Source of the DNA: Welwitschia mirabilis
Taxonomy: Eukaryota > Gnetophyta > Gnetopsida > Welwitschiales
NCBI GenBank assembly: GCA_051453625.1
Contig: JBOZIK010000001.1
Location: 132,050,035 to 132,114,034 of the forward strand
Length of the DNA: 64,000 nucleotides
Reading direction: 5' to 3'
Position numbers and translations under genes: made by a program. This document shows, in pieces, positions 21,813-34,229 of this stretch; position 1 is the first letter of the stretch; each line of letters opens with the position of its first letter. The notes beneath the pieces are model-generated. The model saw only the letters and a program-made list of their open reading frames with translations. It did no database searches and was not told the DNA's origin.

Positions 21813-22915
21813 TTAATGATAATTATATATATTATATTTGATATTCTCATTCGTAACCATAAGTTTATTTTTCATCAATATCTTAGATTTATTGAAAGTT
21901 TTAAACTTTTCCTTGTTATCTTGATCCTTGAAGTATCTTACCAAAATACCTATTCTTGCCTGGGCCATTCTAGGTGCTATGAGATTTTCACAGTTCTCAT
22001 CTCATATCTTTTGGTGATAGGTGGTAAATCTAGAGTCTAATTGCTGAGATGGCATAAGTTCATGAAGGATTGTTGGATCTATATTGGTGGAAAAATATTC
22101 TGATTAAATGCATCTTTTTCTAACTATTGGAGTTGAATACTTGAATGCATTCACATTCAATGTGTTATTTGTTATTAAGATGAGAGACAGACTCTACTTA
22201 TTCATAATTGTGTGGCTTGCGTTTTTATATGGAATGATGATTTTCCTTCTTGAAATAAAATTTGTTTATTGGAGGTCATACTTTTCAGTTATTATCTGAT
22301 GAAATTTGTTAAAATATTGAATCTTTACCCATGTGTGTATGAAATATTATATTGGATTTCGAATTAAAAGATTATGGATTCCTGAGTATCTTTTTGGAAT
22401 AGACTTTAATTTCTGCATTATTGTTATATTGTAATTGGAAAATTTTATTAGAAAACTTTAGAAGATTTTGTGATAAGTTGATGTATTCTTGAGTCTATCA
22501 AAAGTTTCATAATGTAGCTTTGATAAAATTTCTTTTAAATATAGATAAGAGATTTTCCTTCCTTTTTAAAGGAATTTTGGTACCAATAAAAAGAAGTTAC
22601 CTTTCCTCTTAAAATTAATTAAGGGTTATAAGATTAGTTAGTAGAAATGTTCCCTTTAAAAACTAATTTAAGGTATCATAGAGGAGAGGATCACCTTAAA
22701 GATAACCATCATTAAGGAACTTACAAATTTTTGTGATGGATGTTACAAAAAGAAGTTATAAATTCTTGAGATGGAGGTTTAAAAGTTTAAATTTTCAATC
22801 AATAGTATAGATTTTTTTTTTAATTTATGTTATGATAGAGGAGAAGAATGAGGATTTGTTCCCTTACTAAAAAAGTAATGTTCATAAGTTTAGAATAAGA
22901 AAGGTGGGTGTTATA

Positions 22916-23245
22916 TTTTGGATATCAAAGTATTTGAGTAAGTTTGAAGTTTTTAACATTAGTATTTTTAGTGTTACAGTTTGATATTGGATTTTTAAAG
23001 ATAAAATATTTCAATTGTAGAATTTTTGGGTTGAGTGTCAAAGTAAGTTTTGAACTTTCAACGGTAGAATTTTGGGCTCTACATTTTGAAGTTTTGCAAT
23101 CTTGAAAATTTGGAATTTCACATTTTTGTATTAGAACTATAGTAAATTTGAATGATTTTTCAACTTGGGAAGTTTAGGTCTTGACATTTTGATATTAGAG
23201 CATAAAGTTTGAAGATTTGTAACTGTAAAAATTTCAGGGTTTTAC
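22916..23245 (+). repeat. Repeated primer-site/leader units after family-2 LTR
   Basis: Directly after the LTR end comes TTTTGGATATCAAAG, a decayed tRNA-iMet primer site (TGGTATCAGAG). Similar openings recur at 22978 (TTTGATATTGGA), 23122 (ATTTTTGTATTAGAACTA) and 23186 (ATTTTGATATTAGAGCA). Each is followed by a variant of GTTTGAAGATTTCAACNGTA and TTTTGGGNTTTAC. The units are roughly 60-110 bp and diverged. The last ends near 23245, where LINE2 starts. Confidence 0.65.
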
Positions 23246-25450
23246 GTTTACTCAGGCATCATATTAATAAGTGAGTTATTTGTATTTTGTCTAAATCTGA
23301 GGATCCTCTTCTCATTGATAATTAGTGATTTACCACTTTATTAAATGTTAATTATAAAATTTTAAAAAAGTTCTAATATTATAGGCTTAAAAAAATTCTT
23401 TTACATATTATCAAAGAGCAATAAATAGGGTTTTCTCTAGGTAAATATATCCTTTCAAATGCTGTGGCAATTTGGGAAGTACATTAGTGGGTAATTGGTT
23501 TTGATCAGAATGTGGCCTTGTATTAGACTCAATTATGCTAATACATATGATAAAATTAAATGGAATTTTATTCTATGTTGCAGAAAATTTAAGTTTGGGA
23601 TCTCAATTTTTTTATATGATGAAGTGCCTCTTTGTTGATACAAGTGCTTATATAACTACCTCTAATGGCCTAAATTCTTCATTTTCTATTTCTCTCTTTA
23701 TTATATAATATTGTTCTTTTATTCCTTATCTTTTTATCATTTCTATTGATTTTCTTTCTTGAGCTCTTAGAAATGATGTGAAATAGGGCTTAATAAGGTA
23801 AACTTCATTTGGAGACACATTATAATAATTATTAATTTTACATTTTATTGATGATTCCTTTTTCACAGTGGTAATTGATAACATCTATTACTCAAAATTA
23901 CATTCATATTTGATAATATTGTGATCTCTTAGAAGGTGAAACTAATTAAGAAAAATTTTCACTTTATGTGATAAGTGGTAATTACAGTATCTTCTACATA
24001 AGTTCTAGTAAAGTTTACAAGGAGTAGAAATTATAAAACTTTTAGGTATCCCTTTCTTCTTCAAAAGTCCCTCTTACAAGCCATTAGATTAAAAATTATA
24101 GAGAATTCAAAAGAAAGTATAAAACTAAAGGACAAATATCTTTATTTTATAGATCAATATTTGGTTTGTAAACATATTATTTCATTTACTCATGTTTATT
24201 ATTTTTTATGCTGATTTTCTTTGAAAATTTCTTATATTAAACTTGAAAAATTACTTCAAAGCCTTAGGTGGTCTTATGAATAAGGTAAAAAAAAGGTTTT
24301 TAAACAGATTCTTAGGATATTATGGCCTTGCCTGAAGAAAAGGATGGTTTAGATTTCATTAATTTATATTTTCAAGAGTTAGTTTATCTATAAAATGGGT
24401 TCTTTAGAGATTCATTTCTGCTTTTTCAGTTTCTACATTATTATTCCTTAGACTTAAGAACTTATTTCCTAAGAACTAACAAATATAAAAGAATATTCAT
24501 TTAATTAATTGGTTTTTTGCTCCATTTGAGATTATCATTTAAGGCATACATGTTTTTAAAACTACTTAGAAGGATTTGCAAAGGCTTCATTATTTTGTTT
24601 CTTAGACCTAAATGAGAATTTCTATAGTCTTTCTTTAATATATGATTCCTTGGTAATTACCTCTCACTTCTGCTCCTTTAGCAATAAAAAATATCAAGCT
24701 AGCTATAAGATGGTTTAATAAATAATTGGATTCTTACTAAATTTGTAGGTAGGAATTAACTAGATTAGCTTGATAAATTTTCAATATACTTATGGAAATT
24801 TTGCTGGATTTAGATAAGATTTTATTAGATTTTAACAATTTTTTGCTTCATGCTCGTCAATCTTAGATAATGGATCTTTACATATAGAGGATCTATATTG
24901 GGTAGATCACACACTTGTTTCCTCATATTCCTTGAATAAGGCTTACACTTTTGTATCAAATGCTACTAATGTAGGATCTACTTGTAAGCGTAGATGGCAC
25001 ATGCAACCTGAATTCTATCTTTGGATTTCTACTTTAAGAATAATTTCGAAACTTTTAATTATTTCTAAAATCAAGAACTTTCTTTGGTACATAATTTTTC
25101 AAGGACTTCCTTTTGGTAATCGCATACAACATTTTGGAGTGCTAGATCAATGTTGACTAGCTAGAAATTAAGAGGATGATTTTCTACAAGGTTTTATTTA
25201 GTTTTTGTGTGCCAAAATTGCATGGAATTATGCTTATATTATTCGTTCTCATATTCCAATGAATTTGAAAATTATTTTTGTTGGAACTAATTGAAATTTA
25301 GGCTAAGCTTAGATTTTTCTATGGAACATCATCAAACCATGAATTTCTTATTTCATATGGTAGAAAAAAATGATTTATACTTTAGGGAAAAAATGTTTAT
25401 AATTTCTTTTTATTTGATATATAGCCAAAATGCAATATTTTTTTGACTAG
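23246..25450 (+). pseudogene. LINE2: 5'-truncated L1-type LINE, RT to zf-RVT, plus strand
   Basis: The plus-strand translation opens inside RT with VICILSKSEDPLLIDN and TLLNVNYKILKK, then RLKKILLHIIKEQ, IGFSLGKYILSNAVAIWEV and the catalytic FIDDS (FIDD at 23844-23855). Further on are KLLGIPFFF, KDGLDFINLYFQEL and the zf-RVT region (24932-25156): PEFYLWIS, SKIKNFLWYIIFQGLPFGNR, IQHFGVLDQC, and later LCAKIAWNYAYI. The order is that of a plant L1 ORF2 lacking endonuclease and ORF1, as with 5'-truncated LINE copies. Many stops are present. It abuts the family-2 leader repeats at its left end. The 3' tail lies somewhere after 25450 and is not defined. Confidence 0.8.
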
Positions 25451-28400
25451 TATTTTTTCATATTCATTTTCATGCAGTAAAGGAGCAATTGTAAGTGAGT
25501 TCTTTAATGCAATTACTAATGCCTTGGCTTCCTTCAAGTTACATTTGGAAGAGTTCTACCTCGCTTTAGTTTTTCTCCTTTCATGGTGTCTTTTCTTTAT
25601 GTTTATATAGTTTATCTTATTATTATTATTAATTTTGAGTTATTGACTACTTTTTACCTTTTGATTTTGTAAATTTAATTCTTTTGATAGTATTATAACC
25701 TTTTTTGGATTCTAACACCCCCTATTAAAGTGATTTAGCTTTTTAATCTATTTGCTATAACTTTATGAATTATAATATCTCTTTAAAGTTTTATTTTGTT
25801 TAGTAGTTTAGAATTTTAAAGGTATATATCTAACACTTAACATATGTGTATTTATTATTTCTTATTCTACTATAATTAAAATCCTATTTATTTATGTAGA
25901 ATTATGAAACATGTTTGAAATCTTGATTTTGGTAATGGTGCATTTAATTCAAGATTTGATGTTATTCTTTAATGCTAGGAAGTCTATATTTACCATTATT
26001 TCATCTAAGATTCTTTACAGATAATATAGATTCAATTTTTTATACATGAAAAACTCTATGATTTTTTTGTAGTTGCTTTCTTCTTTTAGTATTTACTTAT
26101 AAACTAAGAAATTATCTTTTTATCATCTTTTTTTTGAGGTTTCTTTATTTAAATTTTTAGGTAATTACAAAAAGTCTAGATCCTTCTATTGGATTAGGAA
26201 GGAATCCAAAATAACTTTTTTCTTTTAATGTAAATAATTTTGAAATTTCATTTGCCTCAAGAGAGACTCATACAACTTAGAAAGTCTAGTAATCCTATGC
26301 CTATGCATACATAATGGTGTGTGGTTGGACCTGGAAGATGACCTTAAATGGAATCCGCTTCTAAACACAGGGTAAAACAAATTGATGATGTTGAAAAGAA
26401 TGAATAATTAAAACCACTATTATGGCATAGCCCATTTATGCTAGTCACAAGATGATAGAGCCAAGAGAATATGTTGTAGGTGAAATTGAATGGACAACAA
26501 ATAATTTAGCTAATGGCTAAGAGATGTATGATGACATAGTTCTTAAAATAAAGAAAGAATGATTTAATCTAGATATAAGAAGAAAAGTCTTAAAGATGAT
26601 TTTCTCATCCTTATAGGGGTCTCTATCTCCTTATCACTTCTAATTTGATATTGTTTGGTAGGTCTATTATTGTGCTCAAGTGCATGACCTTGAATAGACT
26701 AAATGTGAAAATGGGTTATAATAAAATAAAGGGATATTAATGTAGTAAAGATCTTCATAATGCATGAGTATATTCTATTCTTCTTTGTGATGCATGAATC
26801 TCTTCTATTATTCTTCTTTGAGTTTGTTAAGGTTGTTTGATAGATTTTGTTAAAGGGATTTTGATTTTTAGTGTTTTGGGGTCTGTACTTACCTAATGGT
26901 AATAGTAAATCCTATCTACGAGAAGATTTTTAAAGTAACTCCGTAGAAAAGTAAAGTAAACAATCAAGATCTAAAGGTTTCTATGGATAATATGGCTCAT
27001 GAATTCTAAATGGTTAAGGTGTTGAATGTTGAAAGGGATATTTCTATTCTAATAAAAAACTATTATCTACCATAGCTATAAAGGATGTAATCAATTTTAA
27101 AATAGATATAATCACAAGAATTTTTATAGTTATCTACTTAGGCCTTAAGATAGGAACTAGACCTAGCCTCTAATGCAAATAAAGATAAAGATTTAGTAAC
27201 TAACATACATGATGTGGAAGATATTATCAAGTCATTGCAACCTATGAAGGATTTTGTGATTGTTTACCTCATTTGGTTTTGGTATTAAAGGCTAGATTAA
27301 GTAGCTCATCCAAGGTTTAGTAGAGATCTTAATAAATGAGAATTAACAAGGGTAAGTAAAGCATGCTACATGGGTAATAGATTAAAAAGTTCAAAAATAT
27401 AATAATGGAGAAGATCATGATAACTTATATCAATTTAAAGTCTAAATCTAAATTATGATTATTTTATGGAATTTTATAGGCCTTATGTTAAACTATGAAT
27501 GGAGCTTAATGAAGGATTTTTAATTTTTAAATAATGTGCACATGATTTATTTATAAGAACTAACAAGGATCACAATAGAAAAATCAGGTGGCATAGCTAG
27601 ATGGCATTTTAAATACCTTATAATTCTAATTATGTAGTGATCTAAAATTTCTTATAAAGGATTTAAGAAAGTTAACATAGGTAAATATAGCATGTTACAA
27701 TCTAGTGGTAAAAGGAAATCATGTTTTAATGGATAAGGTATAAACACCATATTTGACATGATAAAGGAAGAATTGGTAGATGCTTTTCTAAAGGGAAAAT
27801 ATAGGATCATGATGAAATAAGAATGTTATTAAATTTCTATTTGATCATGTTCATGTTTTATAATTTATTAGATAGTTTTTCATACATTTATAATTTAAAA
27901 TTTTCTAAAAGTAATGTTAATAATATTAGTGATTATCCATTTTATTATACTTAGATTAAAACATATTTGCTACATGTGCAAATATTCTAATCGTTACTTG
28001 ACATCAAAGCAAGAAGTAAGGGAATTAAAAATATAAATATAGAACTAGCTAGAAAATCTATCACAAGAATGATCTAACTACCAAAACCTAAATCTAAGGG
28101 AGTGATAATAAAAATATAGGATAAAGAAGAGGACGAGAATTAAATATAAACCTACATCAATCCTATACTAATAAAGAAGGAAATCATTTTAAAGGAAAAA
28201 TAAGGTAAAACCAGTAATGATGCTTTACAAAACAGGAACCTAGGCCTTCACTATAATTTTTGCTCTTGTGCTACCTATAAAGGATATACTATTTGTACTT
28301 AGCTATTTATCATCATATATGCATTATATTTATAAAAAGAATTATGTTTATTTAGTGGTCTTAAGAAAACATTTGTTTGAGATGATTTAACTAAAAAATC

Positions 28401-28782
28401 TATTTCTTATGCTATTTAGTCATTAACAATTGCTTAAAAAGGTATTATTTTATTTAATCTTGCTTTTATGTATATTGTTGAACATATGCTAAGAGACTTT
28501 TAATACTTAGAAATAGATATTATTTTAGCATATTTATTTCATAAATCTATCTTTCACCCCAGATCATGTATACTATGTACATAAGAAATAATTGATCATT
28601 ATTTAACTCAAGTTACTCTTATTGTCCCTTGATAATATAATTTGAGTTAGGTTGATTAAAGAACTAATTATTTTAATTAGTTCTTTTGCAAGCCTTTGTA
28701 TTTTTAGGATAATGACTGAAACTAATATAAAGCTTGATAGTGTAGCATTTTTTAGTATCTTTATTGCATAATATCATGTTAT
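25451..28782. other. Unclassified AT-rich sequence
   Basis: These 3.3 kb contain no frame longer than about 60 codons and no LTR boundary that I can match elsewhere. The first few hundred bases may be the LINE2 3' UTR. Part of the remainder could be the 5' region of E3, whose own LTR I could not find. Confidence 0.4.
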
Positions 28783-30600
28783 TTGTGCATTTTCCCCTCA
28801 ATAGTTAGAGTTCTCATTTTGATGCTAGAAGGAGGGCCTTTTAAAGCCAATTATAAGATGAAGAAAACTCTTATCAAAAAGAGAGAGTCAAGAAAGGTAA
28901 AAATAAAAGGTAGATATGTTATAATACCTATAAAATATGATTTAGAAAAAACAAATTATCAATTAAGACTTTGATTCTAATGAAATAACCATAGAATGAA
29001 TCCTCAAAGATAAAGCCTTACCTCAATTTATTGATGAGACAGAAGAAAGTCTTTCTATCCTCTTACAAATAAAACATCTATAATTTAGGGAGAATTGAAT
29101 GGGAAGTGTCTAGAACAAATAAAAATAATAATAATTAAGAAAACTATAATACAAGAATTCTTAGAGTAGGTTGTTATTAAGAAGATGATGGGGACTCCAC
29201 ACCTTTGAACTATAACACTCATATGTTAGATTACTTTGAGTCCCATTGATCTTAATGATTTATAACTTTTTGAAAATATTATAAAAATAAATATTTTACC
29301 AACTTTTAAAGAAAATAAAATAGAAGGACCATTTCTTCATCTTAATTTATTTGCCTCTTTTTATGAAGAGAATTATTTAAAGTCAAAATTAGATACTTAA
29401 GATAATTTTCTTTTTCTCTTAACAAAGAATCATAGTTATGATACCACAGAACATCTAACCATGCCTTTATCTCATGGAGAGGCCTTAAACATGTTTTTTT
29501 AAATTCCAACCTATGTGACTAGTAGAAGAGTTAAAAAAGTAAATTCTTAATATCAAGTAAAAGGGAAAATAAAAGATTTGATAAAATCATAAACGGGTAC
29601 AATAGAATGTTAGTAAAATATCCTAACCATGGAGTCACTACTAGAGAAATGACTTGAGCTTTTCTTCAAAGAAAATAAGATTATACATTAAAATAGATAC
29701 ATATTTTATGTCAAGGAAGTATTAGGAGTAAGAATTTATAAGAAATATATGTTATAATTACTCAAATATACAGCATGATCTAAGGATTCAGGAAAAAATG
29801 TGAGGGAAAAAAATGATATATAAATTATTCATACAAAAAATAGAAGAAATATATATAGCTATAAAAGTTTAATAATATGTTTACTTGTTCAAAACTTAAA
29901 GGAAGAAGAAATGATCAGATGTGAGCACCATGGAGAAGATGATCATGATGAAAGAAAATGCCCTTAGATGTTAGAGTTTGTAAAATGATTTGACATCATA
30001 AGATTATATTTGATTTACATAGTTCTTTTAAAGAAAAGAAAAAACATTACTCTTACTAAAATAGGAAGTGGACATGAAAAATTAGAAAAACCTAATCAAA
30101 AGAATCTAGCTTCTACAAGATAATAGTGATATCAATATTACAAAAATTATAGTAATAAAGATCAAGGTAGAAGCTTTAATAAATAGGAAATAGAAAATAA
30201 AGAAGGGAATATTTTGATAGAACCCTAGCCTAATCTTAGAGGAGCTACTAGCAAGGCTATATCTACTAGATTAAAAAAGTAATGACAGTAGAATAAATTC
30301 TATAAAAAAGATGAGAAATAACCAACTCATAATAAAGTGAGAAAACCAATGAAGATAAAAAGGTAGTTATTTATAAACAATAAAAACCTTTGCCTTTTCT
30401 AATAAGAATTAGATAAATAGATCATCCTAAGATGGAAAAGGATCTTAAATATCTAGCTAAAGCTTTAGATGATACTACAATCTTGCTACCTATAATAAAA
30501 TTATTAAAATATATACTTATGTATTAGAGATAAATGACAAGCATGTATTCTAATCAAAAGAATACAAAGAAATCTAAGGAACTTGGGAATCTACATAAAT
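28783..30600 (+). pseudogene. E3 gag-like region with CX2HX4HX4C motif
   Basis: The plus strand carries discontinuous coding relics upstream of the E3 protease: a 63-codon open segment from 28783 (FKANYKMKKTLIKKRESRKV, IPIKYDLEKTNYQL), then KDKALPQFIDETEESLSILL. At 29920-29961 lies CEHHGEDDHDERKC, a Cys-His-His-Cys variant of the retroviral zinc knuckle, followed by MLEFVK. The position just 5' of protease supports Gag. Similar Cys-His-His-Cys knuckles are known in Tat/Ogre-type gag proteins, while the E3 pol looks Athila-like, so the lineage is unsettled. The rest of gag is too decayed to assign domain limits. Confidence 0.5.
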
Positions 30601-31110
30601 AATTTGAAATAAATAACATGAAAAGTACTATAACCTCATAATACCTATGATTGACATCAAGGTGGATAATAAATTGAATGTAAAGGCTTTAGTATATTTT
30701 GGAAATAGCATAAATGTCATGGCGTATGAAACCTATGAAAAATTAGAAAGATTAAAATTGACATCCTATCAAGAAAAGGATTATATGGCAAATGGATCAA
30801 AAATAGTATTTAAAGAAGTTCTAAATAATATAATAATAGAACTTTAGAGTTTTATTTCTTTCATTGACTTCTTAGTAATGAAGATACTTATGCTATCATC
30901 TTAGAAAGGCCATGGATGACTAGTACTGATGTCATGATTTATTTATGTAAGGAAGAAATGGAGATAAGTGTGAAAGAGTTAAAGTAGAAAATAATGACTA
31001 GTATTTATGTCATGATTTATTTATGTAAGGAAGAAATGGAGATAAGTATGAAAGAGTTAAAGTAGAAAATAAAATCATCTAATGAAGTTATTGTAAAAGA
31101 AATAGAAACT
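30601..31110 (+). pseudogene. E3 aspartic protease, with internal 78-bp duplication
   Basis: An open segment at 30647-30847 reads IDIKVDNKLNVKALVYFGNS, then INVMAYETYEKLERL and YMANGSKIVFKEVLNNIIIE, the fold of a retropepsin. The active-site D-S-G is replaced by Y-F-G, so it is catalytically dead. Downstream, AIILERPWMTSTDVMIYLC matches the conserved ILGRPWL..T.A motif. The segment from 30916 is tandemly duplicated with a 78-bp period. In the family the enzyme matures Gag-Pol. Confidence 0.72.
30916..31071 (+). repeat. 78-bp tandem duplication in E3 pol
   Basis: Two head-to-tail copies, 30916-30993 and 30994-31071, differ at only about three positions (for example AGTACTGATG versus AGTATTTATG). 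The period equals 26 codons. This is much more alike than the surrounding decayed sequence, so the duplication is comparatively young. Confidence 0.93.
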
Positions 31111-31379
31111 AAAAATGAAGCAAGAATAGCTACTATTTTGACTTAGGATATAGTATAATTTTAAAAGAATAAAATGAAGAAAAAATAATGAAGTAAATTT
31201 AATAATATAGGAAATAGAGAAATTGCCTCTAAAAGAGGGCCTTAAGTATGTAAAAGTATTATCAAACATATCCTTAGTCATAGATGCTAATCTTATACAT
31301 TCATAAAAGAGAAAATTGAAAAGAATACTCATCATCAAAGAAGAAGCCTTTTCATGGGATCATTTAATAGAAACTTTAC

Positions 31380-32612
31380 TTGAACTCTTAAATTAAACAT
31401 AGTAGGCAACCTAAAAGAAGATATAATCGACATATGCAAGAAGTTATTAAAATAGAAAATAATTAAAATCTTAGATGTAGGATTTATTTGTTCTATATTA
31501 GACTCAAAATGGGTTAGTTATGTAATAGTAGTATCCAAAATGGGAGATAAATGAAAAAACAAGTATTGATTTTATGATGTTAAACATGATAACTTATAAA
31601 AACACTTTCATTTAACTTTCATTAATTAGGTCTTGGAAAAAATAAAGGGGCATCAATGTTACAGTTTTCCTAATGGGTATAATATTTATAACCAAATCTC
31701 AATGTCTTTAGAATATTAAGCCAAAACTACTTTTACTTGTTACTTGGGAACATATGATTTTATAATTCTACCTTTTGAACTATGTAATGCTCTAGGAACT
31801 TTTTGAAGACTTGTTAATAACATTTTTAAAGATATGAGTAAAAAATCAATACAACTCAAGGAATGATTTTGAGGAGTCACTTCAAAGATTAGAGAAAGTA
31901 TTAGAAAGATGTGAAGAAAAAAGGCTAAAACTTAATTATTCTAATAGTTAACTCATGATGACAAAATGGATGGTAATGGACATATAATTTCTCTAAAGAG
32001 ATTAGGACAAATGAGAGAAAGATCAAAGGAATGAGGGACATACCACCTCTTGGCAAACGTAAAGGACTTAGCTCATTTTTAGATTAATGTAGGATCTTAT
32101 ATGAGATTTGTAACTCAATTTAGTTAAATTTGTAAACCCCTTACTAATATTTTGCAAGAGCATGTTGCGTATGATTAGATCTCAAAATGTGAATAAGAGT
32201 TCCAAATTTTAAAAGATAAATTAATTGAGGCACTTATACTAAAAGGATCCAACTGCTTAAAACACTTTCATACAATAACTGATGTATCTAATCATGCTAT
32301 GGAAAAATTTTTAAGATAAAAGCATGATTAAAATATATCATATGCTATTTCTTATATAAGAAAAGAATTAATTTTAATTAATAAAATTATATAATTACTG
32401 AAAAGGTAATGTTAGTAGTAGCAATGATGCTACAACAATTTAGACATTACATTCTACTATGTAAAGTTAATGTTCATATTGATCATAGTACTATTAGATT
32501 CTTTATAAATAAAAAGGAATAAAATTCAAGGATTAAGTAATGAATAATATTGATGTAAGAACTTGACTTGAAAACCTTTCATAGAAAAGAAATTAAAAAT
32601 ATAGTAGTAGAC
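31380..32612 (+). pseudogene. E3 reverse transcriptase and RNase H, split by E2
   Basis: The plus strand reads KIIKILDVGFICSILDSKWV, YVIVVSKMGDK, FINxVLEKIKGH, YSFPNGYNIYNQISM, AKTTFTCYLGTYDFIILPFE and LCNALGTF, the Ty3/gypsy RT series. It continues with LRQMRERSKE-like sequence, KPLTNILQEH, ALILKGSNCLKHFHTITDVS (RNase H start) and SYAISYIRKELI. The YxDD box is not readable as a clean motif, with FGV seen near 31870. At 32594-32612 the frame reads KNIVVD, and E2 is inserted at that point. The next codons (HLSRLD) resume at 40057. It is a decayed copy with many stops. Confidence 0.82.
32608..32612. repeat. Target-site duplication of E2, left copy (TAGAC)
   Basis: TAGAC precedes the left LTR start TGCTG. 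The right side carries CAGAC (40052-40056), one transition different. Confidence 0.8.
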
Positions 32613-32801
32613 TGCTGTAAAGATAAATTGACCTATTTAATACACTTTTAGAGTACATTTTTAGGTCCTATTAATAGGTTTTCCGGGGATTTATTCAAAT
32701 TATACAAAGCTTCCCTACATGTTAAAATATTTAATAATGCCCAACACAAGGAGCTATTTTTACATGATAATGGATTAAAGCAATTTGATCAACATAGTAT
32801 G

Positions 32802-32827
32802 GTCGTCCTCTATGTCATGAGAACAAC
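32802..32827. other. Hairpin unit in E2 5' LTR
   Basis: Left arm GTCGTCCTC, loop TATGTCAT, right arm GAGAACAAC: a decayed form of a 9-bp stem that is perfect in the other LTR (39135-39160). Related units follow at about 32856-32880 and 32940-32966. Confidence 0.6.
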
Positions 32828-33082
32828 ATAGGAGATAATAATTAGCATAGTATGATTGTGCACTATGTCATGGGGATGATAAATAAGACGATAATCAACA
32901 TAATTGACACATGCCAAGCATCAGTTTGCATATAAAGTGGTTGTCCTCTATGTCGTGAAGGCGACATAATGGATGATAGACAAAATAATTTGTAAAGTTA
33001 ATTAAATTGTTACAAAAGGTGGATTTATTTTGTACCTTATCATTTCAACCCTCTTATTGACCTCTAACCATCCATACCAACC

Positions 33083-33091
33083 TATAAATAG
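33083..33091 (+). promoter_or_regulatory. TATA box of E2 5' LTR
   Basis: TATAAATAG in the context CCAACCTATAAATAG is conserved in the other LTR (39403-39411). It lies about 630 bp before the LTR end and is the best promoter candidate for E2. Confidence 0.68.
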
Positions 33092-33719
33092 AACCTTTTA
33101 GAGCCTATTTCAAATCATCTTTTATCATCTACATTCTTATGATGATTGAAGATTGTTAGAGGCAAGGAGATCCTTCCTACTTGTAAGAAGGACTATCTTG
33201 GTATTAGGCAGTGAATCTTTCATTAAGGAGTTGTTGTCATAAGTGGATATAATTCAATTTTATTAATAAAAATATTGATTGATAAACTATTCTTAAATGC
33301 TTTACTTTTCTTTCTTATAGCTTATCTTAATTGCAATTTAAGTGACATGAATTCATAATTAACGCTAATCTAGTGATACTAGATTAAAAATTTAGTAAAT
33401 TCATTACATTAAAATTGTATTCATTCTTCATTTTATTGCATTTCATTTAATTCCATTGCATTGCATTTTATCTTCGTTTTTGCATTGTTTAATTTGAGCT
33501 CCTATAAGTCAAAATCCAAAAATATTTTATTCTTCTCTTTTTGAAATCAATTTTCAAATTCTCTTTTAGAAGTCTTCTCTGAGTGTATGACATTTGGGTT
33601 GATTTCATTATGCAAATATGTATTGTGTGTAATTATATTATCATCTTTTTAGATGTTGCAAATAAAATTTGATCTTTAGAATATTGGAATTAGAAGCACA
33701 AATATGCATTACAACATTT

Positions 33720-33737
33720 TAGCAGTGTTGCCAGGGA
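33720..33737 (+). promoter_or_regulatory. E2 primer-binding site, tRNA-Asp type
   Basis: Three bases after the LTR the sequence reads TAGCAGTGTTGCCAGGGA, a decayed TGGCGCCGTTGCCGGGGA. Most changes are transitions at C or G. It retains GTTGCC, which E1 has lost. Confidence 0.85.
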
Positions 33738-34229
33738 AGACTTCAAGAGAAAAAAATTATCATTACTCAAGTAAGTATTTTGAATTCATTTCAAATTATT
33801 TATTTAAGTCTTGTTATGATTTATCCTCTTGAATCTACTTACTATTGCTTGATTACCTTTGGGTCTATAAGCAATTGTTTAATTATCCATTTGAAGTGTA
33901 CTTTAATTTTCTTTATTACAGATTATAATTTTTATTTCTTATAAATTTCCTTTTTTTTAACTTTCGAGTGCAATTTTAATTTGAAGGATTTATATTTTAA
34001 TTTAGTAATTTATTAGATATACCCTTCACGCTTCGTGTAATCTTGGGGATTATCACATTGATTCTTATTTTTCAACAAATCTGACCTACACTTTGCACTT
34101 CGTGTGATCTGAGTAATTGCCACATTCATTTGGTATATCTTACTTCTTATACCTTTGAGTGATTCTAAATATTGATGCCACTTGAAAGTAATGAAATTTG
34201 TTTAACATAATTTGACCTTACAGGATAAT
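33738..34229 (+). other. E2 5' leader
   Basis: About 0.5 kb of untranslated sequence lies between primer site and gag. A short near-repeat is present: CTTCGTGTAATCTTGGGGAT (about 34031) and CTTCGTGTGATCTGAG (about 34096), each followed by a CACATTGATT- or CACATTCATT-like stretch. Confidence 0.55.

Larger units (their letters stand above)
20250..22915 (+). repeat. Family-2 LTR, copy 1 (gypsy-type, plus strand)
   Basis: Homology to about 51895-53640 begins near the CATCACGTCC at 20250 and covers TTTATGTTTAATTAAATATTT, GTGAAGCATTA, the tandem array and CTATGAGATTTTCA. The 3' end TGTTATA (22909-22915) is followed at once by a degenerate tRNA-iMet primer site, and a TATA box lies at 20784. These are features of an LTR of about 2.7 kb. 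Several small open frames (20562-22299) are chance. No family-2 protein gene follows; after leader repeats LINE2 begins, so only the 5' end of an element remains. Confidence 0.68.
32613..33716 (+). repeat. E2 5' LTR
   Basis: It begins TGCTGTAAAG and ends GCATTACAACA, and it aligns throughout with 38946-40051. The terminal ACGCATCACAACA of E1 (element sense) and this ATGCATTACAACA are nearly alike, and both LTRs carry GACATTTGGGT upstream of the end. Confidence 0.92.

Noticed and set aside
20562-22299. Series of five small plus-strand frames that could be hydrophobic peptides
   Set aside because: They fall inside a noncoding LTR whose second copy does not conserve these frames.
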